Shown here in pieces: positions 1-10,600 of a stretch of DNA of 64,000 bases. The position numbers and the translations under genes are program-made. Within the stretch, counting starts at the first letter, position 1; each line of letters starts with the position of its first letter. The notes beneath the pieces are model-generated. The model was given only the letters and a program-made list of their open reading frames with translations, did no database searches and had not been told where the DNA came from. The DNA comes from Triatoma infestans. Its lineage: Eukaryota; Arthropoda; Insecta; Hemiptera; Reduviidae. The DNA lies in NCBI GenBank assembly GCA_011037195.1, contig JAAEAF010002690.1, positions 1-64,000 of the forward strand, in the 5' to 3' direction.

Positions 1-175
1 CACAGACACACACACAGACACACACACACACACACAGACCATTTGCTAAAACCCACTTTTGTGGACTCAGGGGACGTCAAAACGGATATTTCCGGTGAAA
101 ACTCAATATCGAAAATTTGACACGGTTACAATACTTCCTCTCACTAGGAGTAAGAGAAAGTAAAAAGTAATTAAG
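1..175 (+). repeat. Right-end fragment of (CA)n-containing TIR repeat family
   Basis: A CA-rich tract is followed by a stretch reading ACCATTTGCTAAAA, then CAAAACGGATATTTCCGGTG, then a GAAAATTTGACACGGTTACA block, and ends near GGAGTAAGAGAAAG. The same order recurs almost unchanged at 27950-28110 and in weaker form at 30053-30195, 40480-40570 and 53570-53640. I read it as the 3' terminal repeat of a dispersed non-autonomous element whose left part lies outside the window. Confidence 0.7.
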
Positions 176-798
176 ACAAAATTTTAAAAACAAAAATAGA
201 TCCCTTTCCAACATGTGCCCATAAAACATTCTGATGGTGAATTAATAGAGCCTGGTTTTGAAATCTTGTAAGTTTCCATCGCTACTTATCTAACTACCAT
301 TAATCTTGAACTTTAATAGATTATATTTTGTTCCAAAAAAAAAAATAAAACAGAATACATTAATTTTCTTTTATTTCAGTTTTAGTTAAGTTTATTTCAG
401 TAATATTAAGTGCAAGAAGAATTTTGTATGTGATATAAAACAGATATAAACTAATACCAAATAAATCTTTTTTATGGTTAAACATTTGATAATTTATTTA
501 TAAATTAACCAGCTACTTTAATTGTATAAAAATAATCATCTGATGACAGATAAATTTATTTGCAAACTTCTGCCTTCTGCCGGAAGAGAGTATAACAATC
601 ATTTCCTGTCGATAAGAAATTTATTACTTTTTTAAGTTGATAAAAGAGAAAAAGAAGTATATACAATTTTCTTATAGCTAGAACTCTTATTCCACGTTTA
701 GTTGACCTTAATAAATAGGTCATAGGAAACCTTCAGATATACATGTTTTGGTTTTGTTTTTGTTTTTTTAAATAAGGGGCAATGTGAATTATAATATA
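176..798. other. AT-rich intergenic DNA, nothing recognised
   Basis: No open frame with family resemblance, no RNA gene and no clear repeat boundary was seen. The stretch is AT-rich with short A and T runs. Confidence 0.6.
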
Positions 799-1093
799 TG
801 TAACAGCAACCAAGAGAGCAGAGAAAGAGAAACAAAATACCAGGTACTTTCTCGGACTGGAGTGGGAGAAACTATATAAATACAGCGACGGGACACAGAT
901 AAAGTATAGTTCAAATTAGTTCAGAAGATAGTTCACCAGTCACAACGTGTCATTACACCTTCCACTCTAAATCTACCATCTTTACTGTAAAGTCCAGGCA
1001 GTCAGTCAAACTCTTCATTATACGACAGTGTTAACCAAGTCTTGTTAACTCATCAAACCAAACCAATTCTCTCCATCCAAATCATCCATTATA
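799..1093 (+). mobile_element. Solo LTR related to the LTR retrotransposon at 37395-39931
   Basis: It begins TGTAACAGCAAC and ends CCATTATA, matching the start (TGTAACGGCAAG) and end (CCATTATA) of the paired LTRs at 37395-37704 and 39630-39931. Inside, GGTACTTTCTC, CTGGAGTGGGAGAA and an adjacent TATATAAAT promoter box fall in the same order as in those LTRs. About 295 bp fits the 302-310 bp of the paired copies. No internal region or second LTR is next to it, so a solo LTR left by recombination is the simplest reading. The target duplication cannot be fixed because both flanks are ATATA-like. Confidence 0.6.
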
Positions 1094-2089
1094 TATATAG
1101 TCAAAAAACTGTATTAGTAAAGAAAATTTCATAATTTATTTATTTATTTATTAAAATATATTTATTTATTTATTTATGCTTTTTCGGCGTCAAAATATCA
1201 TAATTTTTTGGATAGCAGCCTGCTTACTCTGGTGAGTCTGGTTTTGTGCGAGGATGTCTTTGCTTTGCCAAAGAGAGCTCGCTCTTCGCTTGGCAGTGAT
1301 GAGACTTCGTATGTGTAAGGGGAGATTATAAATAGGAAGAGGGGTCGTGGTAGGGTATGTATATATAGTTCAGTCACAAACACTTTGTTGTATTTTATGC
1401 GTGAAGTCATTGCCGCAGTCGTCTAGCTCTTGTGGTGTCTTTAGAGAGAGATACATTATCCAATTCTCGCCGTATCCAGTCATTTCAATCAATAATCCTT
1501 CGAAAAATTGTCAATGCACCCTAGTATGTTGCTAACCTCACTATCCATACTGATCTAAACATTCCTTTCGTTAACCATGTACCCAAAACTCGTTTCCTTA
1601 AATTCCATTCATCCACAAGTGCTCATCCTAATCCTTTAATTCACCAGCTTTCTTCAAACACTACTCCCGACAATCCACGCAGGCGGCTGAAGAGAAAATG
1701 GCCCGTGACCACCTTGTAGAATAACTCAAGATAGTGGAATGCCATTATCAGCATTCCTGTTATTTAAGTTGCCATTTAACATATTTACTTGTTGCAGTGT
1801 ATTTTTGCAGTTGTAAAAATCAATAAAAAGATAAATAAAAATAAATAGTTTCTAGGAAAAATTCGTATACTAAGGACCCTTATACACAGATTTTTTTTAG
1901 CGAATGATTTCTCCGAATGGGACCATATATAAAAAGATTTCGGTTACAATCCGTCAATTAAAGTGCCAACAAATTAATGGAATTATGGAATAGTTTGTTT
2001 TCGCGATTTTTTCAATTTTCATATCCTATCTAGGCAATATAGTCCTGATATATTTACTGAAATATATTTCTGAAAATTCTATTTTTGAA
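1094..2089. other. Unclassified segment with promoter-like boxes
   Basis: Between a TTTATTTA-rich tract (1135-1180) and about 1830 there are TATA-like boxes (ATTATAAATAGG near 1326, GTATATATAG near 1360). Around 1670-1730 there is a short frame ending in a basic Pro-Arg-Arg-Arg-Leu-Lys-Arg stretch, followed by AATAAA signals near 1820. This could be an LTR or the 3' end of another retroelement, but no second copy was found in the window. The remainder to 2089 is AT-rich without features. Confidence 0.25.
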
Positions 2090-2930
2090 TGAACAGTGAC
2101 CTTGTTCTCTCTAAAATAAGTAAGGTTCCCTTAACATTTAAAATTGAGAACAATTAAAAAAAAAAAAAAATCTGGTGTGAAACAACTTCCCTCTCTTTCT
2201 ATTTCTGCTTTTTATAGAATTTTAAATGACTAATTTTGTTCTAACTTGTAATTTTTACAAAAATGTTTATTTGTCATTCAATTTTACATGAATTGGAGAA
2301 TCTAAACTTAACTAAATAACTTTTTTTAAGAAAAGCATTAAACGTCCCCTTCCCCCAAAACCCCCTTTAAATGAACTTTCTCGGGAAAACAACTTTTTAA
2401 CAAAAGTGTTAGGTTTCTGTATACATAGTTGAGCAATTTAATTAAATCCATCGATGTTTTTGTGGAGAAAATCGAAAAAAAAAAATGGAAAACTGTTCAG
2501 AAAAACGCTCATCCGGTCAACCGATTTTCTTTAAACTCAGAATTTTTGGCAACATATTTAATTCTATTTAATGCCAAAATGGTATAATAAACTTAATATA
2601 GCACTTAAAAGAAAAACATAACCCCCAGCTCTACCCGTCGGGCTTCCTTAAATGAATTTTCCCAGAGAAATGTACCAAAATAAACGTTCAAGCTGTCTAT
2701 AAATTTTTGTAGATTATGTATAAATTTGAAAGAAAATAAGTTGGAGCGAGTTTTGAAAAAATCGCAAAAAAATGAAAAAAATCTATTCAGTACTTCCGGT
2801 TGATGAAAATTTTGACCTCAAAAAGGAAAAAACTTGATAACGGTATTTCCGGAAGAAAACCTTGATAACGAAAATTTGACACGATCGCACTCCTTATTAC
2901 AACAGTAAGAAAAAATACAAATACTAAGCT
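2090..2930 (+). repeat. Copy of (CA)n-family TIR repeat, microsatellite lost
   Basis: The segment shows the family modules: ACCGATTTTCTTTAAACTC, AATGAATTTTCCCAGAGAAAT, an AAAATCGCAAAAAAATG block and the CTTCCGGTTGA motif. It ends with a terminal-type GAAAATTTGACACGATCGCA near 2866-2890 followed by CAGTAAGAAAAA. The same modules in the same order build the copy at 26560-28110. The left boundary is uncertain. Confidence 0.6.
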
Positions 2931-3329
2931 TGAAGAAAATCACTTATCAGGAAATACAACTTTACAAAATTAAGTCCTTTAGTTTTTTTTTTTTGCAATT
3001 TTATGGAAAACGGACAAAGTATTTACTTTAAACTTGATATATATTCTGCACATTTCATAATCTTATCATTTTAGACGAACTCTGGAGAACACCGAGAATC
3101 ACAAAGTAGTATCCGGCGAAAATCGCATTCTAATGCAATGTACAATTCTGCCATCTGGTAGTTAAGGGAATCAAATAGTTGTAAAAAAAAAAAAAATCAT
3201 ATTTGAAAAAATAATTATTCAGAACTATGACAAAAGTAGAAAAGTGTGAGTGTTTCACCACACCAGATTTCTTAATATGTCTTTTTTGAATAATATTTTT
3301 GTTATAGCTGCAATAAAGTAGAGATATAA

Positions 3330-3500
3330 ATTGTTAGGTTTTCGCGGCCATTTTCATGCAAAACATTTGAGTTTCGGAATTAAGACTACTGGTTAGGTAA
3401 AAACTGACGTTTCGCCCGAACCAATGTTGCTTTCAAGAGGCGCATTGCATCATGGGCGAAACGGTTTTTAACGAACCACTGACGCGTCGCAACCTGTAAA
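3330..3500 (+). repeat. Short dispersed repeat with GGGCGAAA inverted motif
   Basis: The stretch contains GTTAGGTTTTCGCGGCCATT and ATGCAAAAC at its start, and TTTCGCCC and GGGCGAAAC facing each other. Related sequence lies in reverse orientation at 22786-22885. I could not identify the family. The inverted TTTCGCCC/GGGCGAAA pair suggests a small foldback element. Confidence 0.4.
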
Positions 3501-4379
3501 CTCAACTATTTTTCAATTAGAGATATGTGGTTTGAAGTGTTAGCTTTGTAAAGATTAAATACATTTATATATATATATATAAATAAACTTTGTTGTCATT
3601 AATTTGATGTTGACATTAATATATATATAGATTGATTAAAAGGCAATGGATGGTATAGGGTCAGAGGTGATCCCAAAGACATGTCTGCTGACGTCTGAAA
3701 TAGTATCCCGTTACTAGGAGGTTGAGAGGTTTTGTGTGCTTTGATAGCTTCATCTTCACTCTTCTCCATCCACCCTCAAGGGAACGTATAAACCAACCAC
3801 CCTCTCATAATTCTCGCCACATCAGCCTACTATTTCCTTTACCTTTAGATTGTTCTTCCTAACCCCGAAAATTCTCCCCTTATCCTACTTTTTCTTTCTC
3901 AATTACTCTTCTTTTTTTTATGTTCTTTACGCGTAAATGGGTTTCCTTTCTGTTTCTGTCTTTCTTCCTATTGTTTCTATAAAATATCACTTCTAAGTTT
4001 TGTTGTATACCGTATTTCTCGCCGCACTCCACAAACAAACTGAAATATAAGGTTATTTCACGTAAAGTGGAGAAAAGAAAATACTCAAAAGGAAAAACAA
4101 AATATTCACATTTATCAAATATATTGGATATAAAGGGGAAAAAATTATTCTGCCACTTCCTTCATCCCTTGGGAATATAAGTAGAATATGCAATCCAATT
4201 GGCTGTTATATCCATTTTTATTTTTTTTATTTCATTTCTTCTCATTTTATTTAGTTGATATATTGAAATGATGGAAAAGTAACTCTCTTTTAGCATCTTG
4301 GTCAAACAAAAATAAAAATATCTGCTTTCGAACTAGTTCAGAATGTTAATTCTTTATCACACCTTTTTATTTGTTTTAT
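3501..4379. other. AT-rich intergenic DNA
   Basis: It holds a short (AT)n run at about 3566-3580 and pyrimidine-rich stretches. No coding, RNA or repeat signal could be supported. Confidence 0.6.
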
Positions 4380-4660
4380 TGCGATTTTCTCAGAATTGGC
4401 GCCAAGGAAATTTTAAACTTGGTATATCAATAATCATATAAAGAGTTACAACTTTTATTTGCAACTTTTACCGGCAAAATTCTTTTTAAAGGGATGTTCC
4501 CGAGGGCAGGGGGGATAGTGGCGTTAGATTTTCCTCTAAAGTTACAATAATATTTTGAGTTTGAAGAATATCGGTTTGCTGGTAATACGACTTCTAAATT
4601 ATATTTCGGATGCACATACACATATACACACACACACACATATATATATTGTAATATGCA
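4380..4660 (+). repeat. Partial module of (CA)n TIR family next to CA microsatellite
   Basis: GCGATTTTCTCAGAATTGG, TTTTAAACTTGGTATA and AAAGAGTTACAACTTTTATT match internal modules of the dispersed repeat family (compare 26750-26850). The fragment runs into an ACACACATATATATA tract at 4617-4650. Confidence 0.5.
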
Positions 4661-4789
4661 CACTGTTGGAAGAAATTATTATAATAGGTCGAATTATTAT
4701 TATAAATAAAAAAAAATCTTAGAATTTTGATTATATCTTAAAAATTTAGATTATAAAGCCAAAAGTTGAGGCTGGATTTTTTGGAGGTC

Positions 4790-4795
4790 AGATAA
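4790..4795 (+). repeat. Left target-site duplication CAGATA
   Basis: CAGATA directly precedes the left end of the Polinton and is repeated exactly at 20659-20664 directly after its right end. Six base pairs is the duplication length known for Polinton/Maverick insertion. Confidence 0.95.
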
Positions 4796-5180
4796 GTAGG
4801 GTATAAATGTTACAACTGGCGCAACCCCTTCGTCCCCCGCCTACAAAATTCGCTGGATAGGAGGGTGTTCTTCAGCCCTTCCTCAGCTCACCGTAGCTAG
4901 GCGATGGGGAGTGGGTGTTGTGTAGTGGGTATATAGCTGTCTCAACATTCCCTATATCATCATCTCTCTCACTAACGTTAGTAGCACACCTGTTCATCTA
5001 TAGCCCACGCTCTCTATAGTTTGTAATTATAATATAATAAAAAATAAATAAATAAATAGATATTATAAATAAAACTTAATAATATTTGTGTAATCAAATA
5101 CAAAATTTGTCATTTAGCTGTCTTATACTCTAGTCGTTACCCTTTGAGGTCACCAGCACTATTGTATTTGTTTTTTTTTT
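4796..5180 (+). repeat. Left terminal inverted repeat
   Basis: About 385 bp reading inward from AGTAGGGTATAAATGTTAC to the T-run after ATTGTATTTG. It matches the reverse complement of 20282-20658 with only scattered substitutions and small indels, for example around 4908-4925 and 4975-4992. In this group the terminal repeats are the integrase substrates and the presumed origins for protein-primed replication. Confidence 0.95.
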
Positions 5181-5238
5181 TATTTATAATTTTATAAAAT
5201 TAGTAAAACGTAATAATAATTTTTTTAAGTGGGGATTT

Positions 5239-5275
5239 CTATATAACAACAGATCACATTAATGCTGTATTCACT
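5239..5275 (+). promoter_or_regulatory. Core promoter of left A-B gene pair
   Basis: A TATATAA box at about 5240-5246 lies about 30 bases upstream of an arthropod-type initiator TCACTT at 5271-5276. The A gene starts at ATG 5287, leaving a leader of about 15 nt. The promoter sits just inside the terminal repeat and fires inward. Confidence 0.55.
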
Positions 5276-5286
5276 TAGTGTGTACA

Positions 5287-5598
5287 ATGGCAGATCAGTG
5301 GAATGAGATTAAAGTTAGTGAAAACTATAGGAAGTTTATTACAGCATTACCAGGCATCACTTTAGCCAACATGGATTTAGCAATGACATATATCGATATA
5401 GATTCTAACTTGAAAGAATTAGAAGAACTATCAAGATCTTTTTTTATAAAAACCACTAATGGACACTATGAAAACTGCGAATGGTGTAATCCCAAAATTG
5501 CGATGAAAGCTGATGCCTGTGTGTGTGACAGAATAGGTTGGATATCGCACTATATTCATTGCGCCTTAAACTATTTGTTCGTTGAAAAAGAGGGGTAA
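5287..5598 (+). CDS. Subterminal protein A (left copy), Cys-motif protein
   Basis: 103 aa from ATG 5287; an upstream in-frame GTG at 5278 is not a eukaryotic start. The family was not recognised. It begins MADQWNEI and carries a CEWC pair and a CVC pair around residues 60-80, which could bind zinc. It is clearly paralogous to the minus-strand gene at 19764-20135 next to the opposite terminus: 35 of 83 aligned N-terminal residues are identical by hand, without gaps. This copy lacks the roughly 20-residue C-terminal extension of the right copy. B follows 47 nt downstream in the same orientation, as on the right. A cytoplasmic or nuclear accessory role is possible, but no function can be read from the sequence. 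Confidence 0.75.
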   Translation: MADQWNEIKVSENYRKFITALPGITLANMDLAMTYIDIDSNLKELEELSRSFFIKTTNGHYENCEWCNPKIAMKADACVCDRIGWISHYIHCALNYLFVEKEG

Positions 5599-5645
5599 TC
5601 GATGTAATAGCATCTTTTAGATAACTTATTTTCTCAGTCGTGAAC

Positions 5646-6125
5646 ATGTCTACTTACATTGGATTACAACTTACAACAAGTTTCTCTTTGAATACTAGCA
5701 ACACTAAGCTAGTGGTGCTAGGTTTGTCAGAATTAGGTGAACCTTTGATAGCTTTGAAATCACAAAAGAAGAGTGATCTTATCTATCTGACTGAAGAAGA
5801 ATGGAATATGCTGCAAAATAGTAAGAAAATTTGTAATAATTTCTTTAGCAAGAAAAACAAACTCTCTACTAGTGAAATTCAATTGCTGAATTCAACAATA
5901 TTCTTTGAAAAATTTTCTAGAAAAAGTATGGTGATTCAAGGAAAAGCATCTTGGCTCGAAGAACTTCTGAAATATAATCCTCCTAAGTTCAGTTTATTTA
6001 GAAATGAATTTATCAAGTTAATGAGTTTATTCGAAAATATTAACAGACAATTTAGTTTTCTAAATAATCTATGTAAACCACTAGTTTTAAATTTTTATAA
6101 AGAAAATGTAACAAGTGATAAATAA
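5646..6125 (+). CDS. Subterminal protein B (left copy), possible PC4-like fold
   Basis: 159 aa from ATG 5646, preferred over an in-frame GTG at 5640. It aligns over its length with the right-end protein at 19301-19777. Shared blocks are IGL-LTTSF-LN, PLIALK, an I-YL...W..L segment, an FF near residues 60-65, IQGKA-W, LRNE/FRNE and LCKP. The stretch around residues 22-65 (strands ending in PLIALK, then IYLTEEEW, then a Cys-containing helix) resembles the strand-strand-helix layout of PC4/Sub1-type ssDNA-binding coactivators. That is a weak eye-level resemblance. There is no signal peptide and no membrane segment. It is likely co-transcribed with A, and pairing with A at both termini suggests the two act together. 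Confidence 0.75.
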   Translation: MSTYIGLQLTTSFSLNTSNTKLVVLGLSELGEPLIALKSQKKSDLIYLTEEEWNMLQNSKKICNNFFSKKNKLSTSEIQLLNSTIFFEKFSRKSMVIQGKASWLEELLKYNPPKFSLFRNEFIKLMSLFENINRQFSFLNNLCKPLVLNFYKENVTSDK

Positions 6126-6536
6126 ATATAATTTTATAAACAATTAAATGTTTATTTTTTTATTGCATTTATCCAAGAAGGTTTATTTTACTTTATTTAT
6201 CTGGAATCAATTCTTTATACATTTTATGGTACATGTTGCATGTGACATGCAAATACGTGGGTATATCATCAGACTACGTGGGACTAAACTTCATTTTTTA
6301 CTATTTTCTTCTCCAAGTAGTAAAGGAAGAAATGTGTAGGTTTTATCAAAGTAATTTCTTTGCATATATTCTTCTACATGACAAATAAGAAGAAATGAGT
6401 AGGTTTTATCAAAATAATTATCGTTGTATATACTTTCCTTCACCATGGTCAGCACACTCACTTATAGTGTAAACAAAATAAAAAAAAAAAAAAACAAGTA
6501 CTAAGATTTCTAGCTCTGAATGTAGGACTATAGAAA
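6126..6536 (+). other. Non-coding gap with direct repeat
   Basis: AAGAAATG(T/A)GTAGGTTTTATCAAA is present twice, near 6328-6350 and 6390-6412, about 62 bases apart. A 63-codon open frame at 6148-6339 is hydrophobic with no family resemblance and is not called. AATAAA signals just after 6120 would end the A-B transcript. An A14 run lies near 6480. Confidence 0.5.
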
Positions 6537-6707
6537 AGATATATAAACAGTGAATTTACTCTTGCAAGTTATTACTATTAAGTTTTGTTCTATTTGGTAA
6601 GAAACGGGGGGTCGCTGTGGGTTTAGAAATGTATATATAGAGTGAAAAATATCTTGCTAGTTAAGTTTTGCTTTATCAGCTAGAGAAGGCTCACCCAACA
6701 CACAACA
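6537..6707 (+). promoter_or_regulatory. Two similar core promoters upstream of the replication genes
   Basis: TATATAAA at 6540-6547 and TATATATAG at 6632-6640 are each followed by AGTGAA, a CTTGC(A)AGTTA-like stretch and TTAAGTTTTG (6578 and 6661). The second ends in a leader that reaches a splice donor at 6708. The first is followed by GGTAAGA at 6596-6602, which could also act as a donor. I infer a duplicated promoter-leader unit driving the downstream plus-strand genes. Confidence 0.5.
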
Positions 6708-6816
6708 GTGAGTAACATTTAATGATTTGTACGTTTTTTTTTGTTTATTTATATTTAATTGCTATGAAAAACTGATCTAAATATTATCCTATACTTTTCT
6801 TATTTATTATTTATAG
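6708..6816 (+). other. Predicted 5'-UTR intron of the 102-aa gene
   Basis: A consensus donor (A/GTGAGT at 6708) and a pyrimidine-rich tract ending TTATAG at 6811-6816 flank 109 nt; the acceptor AG abuts the ATG at 6817. A spliced leader fits nuclear RNA polymerase II transcription in the host. This is a prediction from splice-site consensus only. Confidence 0.5.
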
Positions 6817-7125
6817 ATGTCCGATTTTAAAGAAGTTTTAAATAAAGTAGGCAGTTACAAAACAGAATATAAATCTATTAGAGACCTTGAGGAACATAAA
6901 ATCTATTATATAAAATATTTTGAGAAAACAAACACTAAGTACGGGCCAGCCGTTAAGGTAACTTTGCAGACAGATAGCACTAATCATTTTTATAAATGTT
7001 ACTTGCCAAAAGTGTTCAATGATGTTATTGAAGATGAACTTATAACTAACTATAAAGAGTTAAGCGTTGGACTTATTTATAAAGGGTTAAACCCGGATAA
7101 ATCTTTCAAGATAGAATTTATTTAA
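6817..7125 (+). CDS. 102-aa conserved Polinton protein, candidate ssDNA-binding (OB-fold-like)
   Basis: The protein is short, lysine-rich and strand-rich. Its blocks are KIYYIKYFEKTNTKYG, a hydrophobic-polar strand (AVKVTLQ), YKCYLPK, and a terminal VGLIYKG...FKIEFI. I recall proteins of this layout as frequent companions of arthropod Polinton polymerases. The compact five-strand-like pattern suggests an OB fold. Protein-primed replicons usually encode an abundant ssDNA-binding protein, so that role is a reasonable guess but is not shown. Its last 15 codons are repeated downstream in a 111-bp tandem duplication. It is the first gene after the predicted leader intron and lies upstream of PolB. 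Confidence 0.7.
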   Translation: MSDFKEVLNKVGSYKTEYKSIRDLEEHKIYYIKYFEKTNTKYGPAVKVTLQTDSTNHFYKCYLPKVFNDVIEDELITNYKELSVGLIYKGLNPDKSFKIEFI

Positions 7126-7302
7126 ATTTTTTAGACTGCACTTTAAAAAATAATTGCTAAATAATAGTTTATTAACATGCCTGTACTTAACAAAGGGTTA
7201 AACCCGGATAAATCTTTCAAGATAGAATTTATTTAAATTTTTTAGACTGCACTTTAAAAAATAATTGCTAAATAATAGTTTATTAACATGCCTGTACTTA
7301 AC
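7081..7302 (+). repeat. Perfect 111-bp tandem duplication
   Basis: 7081-7191 and 7192-7302 are identical by eye. The unit covers the last 15 codons and stop of the 102-aa gene, its 3' region and the first five codons of the next gene. Because 111 is a multiple of three, the first copy's ATG (7177) opens a 19-codon frame joining MPVLN to the C-terminal KGLNPDKSFKIEFI tail. Confidence 0.9.
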
Positions 7303-7665
7303 AGTAATCTCAGTAGTCAACTTGATGAAGTACCGTACACTAGGTACATTTGTATTCGATCATCATATATAACAACAACTTATTCCACTGTAAGCCATAA
7401 TTATGACATAGATAATTTATTCGAGGATGAGTCAATCCAATTCTGTTTGGAGTGTGCTCTTCTTGTAATTGATCAGAATCTTTTACCGGGAAGGAACGTT
7501 GTGTTCTGTAAAGAGCACAAAGTAATTTTACGAAGAAATAAAGATCTGCACAGGGAGAAAAACAAGTGTTTTAATTGTTTAAAACATTTATTTGAATACC
7601 AACCTGTTGTACGTTGTAATAGTTGCGCTAAGGCGATTCGACATTTCTATTGGACACCAATTTAA
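7288..7665 (+). CDS. Cys-rich zinc-binding-type protein, 125 aa
   Basis: The protein was not recognised as a named family. From about residue 50 on it has Cys/His pairs: CLEC, a CKEH, CFNC near 94-97 and CNSC near 110-113, spaced as in treble-clef or RING-like zinc modules. The N-terminal 45 residues are Ser/Thr/Tyr-rich. The start at 7288 is the first ATG after the duplicated segment; an identical MPVLN start in the upstream copy leads to a different, short frame. It ends 6 bases before the PolB start codon, so the two are likely expressed together. It may regulate transcription or bind nucleic acid; that is inference. Confidence 0.65.
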   Translation: MPVLNSNLSSQLDEVPYTRYICIRSSYITTTYSTVSHNYDIDNLFEDESIQFCLECALLVIDQNLLPGRNVVFCKEHKVILRRNKDLHREKNKCFNCLKHLFEYQPVVRCNSCAKAIRHFYWTPI

Positions 7666-7671
7666 TAAAAT

Positions 7672-10600
7672 ATGGACAATTTAACTTGTAGAAATTGTGG
7701 ACAGCGCTTTTCTATAACAGCGAATAAGAAACAACATCAAATTACTTGTAAAGAACAGTTTGCTGGAATCTGTTCAAAATGTGGACACCATTTTTACAAT
7801 TTACACAATTTATTAAGACATGAAGAATTCTGTATGAGTGAACCTCCTATAAAGAAAAGAAAACTAGAACCTAAAGTAGGAGAACTTCTAGCTCAACTAG
7901 AGGATGATGAGGGACTTCTCCTGTATGAAACAGGATTTGGTAATCGCTTAAAGTCATTTTTTATTCGCAGTGATAATAACTTTGATCTTCCACAGTTTCT
8001 TTCCTCAGTAAAAGATAAACTTATTTATCTCTTACAAAGAGAAACTCAAGAGCATAATGCAATTAAATTTAATTTATTTGTAGACTGTGTTTTAATAAAT
8101 CAGTTAGGAGAGATTCTAGAAGCAGCAGTTAAAACAAAAAATACACAAGTCTTTCAGGAGTCAAATATTTCAGAGATACTCGATAAAGCTTTTCTGAAAT
8201 TGGAAAAAGAATTGCAAGAAAGTCAATTAAAAAACAGTGGTTGGACATTATTAGCAATAGACGGTATTAGAACAAAAATAAATAAACATAATCCTCTTCG
8301 AGGAAGTACTTACATAACATTACCACCTAAAATAGCTAGTAGAAAAGCATGTATTAATGTGAAGAACTATGACAATAAATGCTTTCAATATTCTGTTCTT
8401 GCCAAATTCGTCACAAAAGATGCACAGAGAGTGAGTAAATACAACAGTCTACTGGATAAGTATAATTTTTCTTGCATTTCTTTTCCTACTCCACTTCATC
8501 AGATAAAAAAATTTGAAAAATTTAACAATATTTCAATAAATGTCTTTGGAATAGATAATAATCAGCAAGTACATCCTTTGAAAGTAAATAAAAATCCACT
8601 AAATGACCATAGAGACTTGTTGTTAATTAATAATGATAAAGGTACACAGCACTATGTTTACATACAGAATTTTGAACGTCTTGTTCATAATCAATTATCA
8701 AGTAATCGTAGAAGTATAATTATTTGCAAGCGTTGCTTTACACACGTTTATGTACATAATAGAGGAGAAGAAAGAATGGCCAAACACATGGAACTTTGTA
8801 ATAAAAATAAACCAGCAAAAATAGAATTACCCACAGATAAAACCCATGTAAAATTTGAGAATGTAGAACGAGGAATACGTATTAATTTCGTTATTTATGC
8901 GGATTTTGAATCAATACTTCATCCTATAAAGAAAGAAGATGCTATCAAGAAAAATGTATCTACTCCTTTTCAGAAACATGAAGCTATGAGTTTTTGTGCT
9001 TATATCAAACACACGGATGATATGAAAGAAATCTGTAATAATCTCCCAAAAAAACCTTATATATATAGGGGAAAAAATGCACCAGCAGAATTTATGAAAT
9101 TTATCAAGAGCATAGCTGAAGAAGTAACAAAAATTTATTCTTTAAAAACTCCCATGATTCCTTTGAGTGAAAATGAGAAATGTGAATTCAAAGCTGCAAC
9201 AATTTGTTATATGTGCAATCAATTATTTAGCGAAAATGATAGGAAAGTACGCGATCATTGTCACATTACCGGGAAATTCAGAGGTGCTGCTCATAATAGC
9301 TGTAACTTAAGATACAAGGTACCAACAGTATTACCCGTTCTAATTCACAATTTAAGTGGCTACGATTCTCACTATATTGTAAAAGAGCTTGGTTACGATA
9401 AGAAAAGAATACATGTAATACCTCATACTGAAGAAAAATACATTTCATTTTCTAAAACAATTAATGAAAAACTTACTGTTCGATTTTTGGACACATTCAG
9501 ATTTATGCCCACTAGTTTAGATAATTTAGTAAAAAACTTACCACAATTGATTGAGGTAAACAAATTTTATAATTCTAATCAACTTAAACTTGTAACTAGA
9601 AAGGGTGTGTTCCCATATGATTATGTCACATCCTGGGATAAATTAGAAACTGCACATTTACCATTAAAAGAAGATTTTTACAACAGACTTACCGGAACAT
9701 CTATATCAGACGAAGATTACCAGCATGCACAAAGAGTATGGACAATGTTTAACTGTAAAACATTGGGCGATTATAGCGATCATTACTTGCAATTGGACAC
9801 TCTATTACTTGCCGATTGTTTTGAACATTTTCGTACCATCACTTTAAAGACTCATCAGCTTGATCCTTGCCATTATTATACCCTTCCTGGCCTATCTTGG
9901 GACGCAATGCTTAAATTCACGGGTGTGGAGCTCGAATTACTCCAAGATTATCAGATGGTCTTAATGGTCCAAAATGCTATTAGAGGAGGCATGACACAAG
10001 TTTCTCACAGATATTGCAAAGCAAACAATCAGTACCTCCCAGACTACAATCCAAATTTAGAAAATACATTTATTAGTTACCAAGACTGTAACAATTTATA
10101 TGGTTTCTCCATGACAAAATGTTTACCTTACGGAGAATTTTCATGGATATCTTCGGAAGAGTTCAATTTAGATAGTACTGATGATAATGGTGAGTATGGA
10201 TATATTCTAGAAGTGGACGTCACATACCCAAAGAAATTACATAAATTGCACAATTTTTTACCTTTCCTTCCTGAAAATTTGGAAATAAACAAGCAAAGAA
10301 AACTAATTCTAAATTTAAATGATAAATACAATTACATAGTGCATTATGTTACGCTAAAGCAAGCGTTGAAACATGGACTGCAATTACAGAAGATACACCG
10401 GATCTTAAAATTTCGACAATCTAACTGGTTAAAAAGCTACATAGATTACAATTCTACGTTCCGCGCATCAGCTACTAACGCATTTGACAAAGATCTGTAT
10501 AAACTATATAATAATTCTGTATATGGTAAAACAATGGAAAATATAAGAAATAGAAAAAATATTAAATTGGTATGTGATAATAAACAACTTGAAAAACTTA

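Noticed and set aside
6148..6339. 63-codon hydrophobic frame between B and the 102-aa gene
   Set aside because: Low complexity, overlaps the direct repeats and has no family resemblance.
7081..7302. CRISPR-like array
   Set aside because: Only two contiguous identical units without spacers, in a eukaryotic element.
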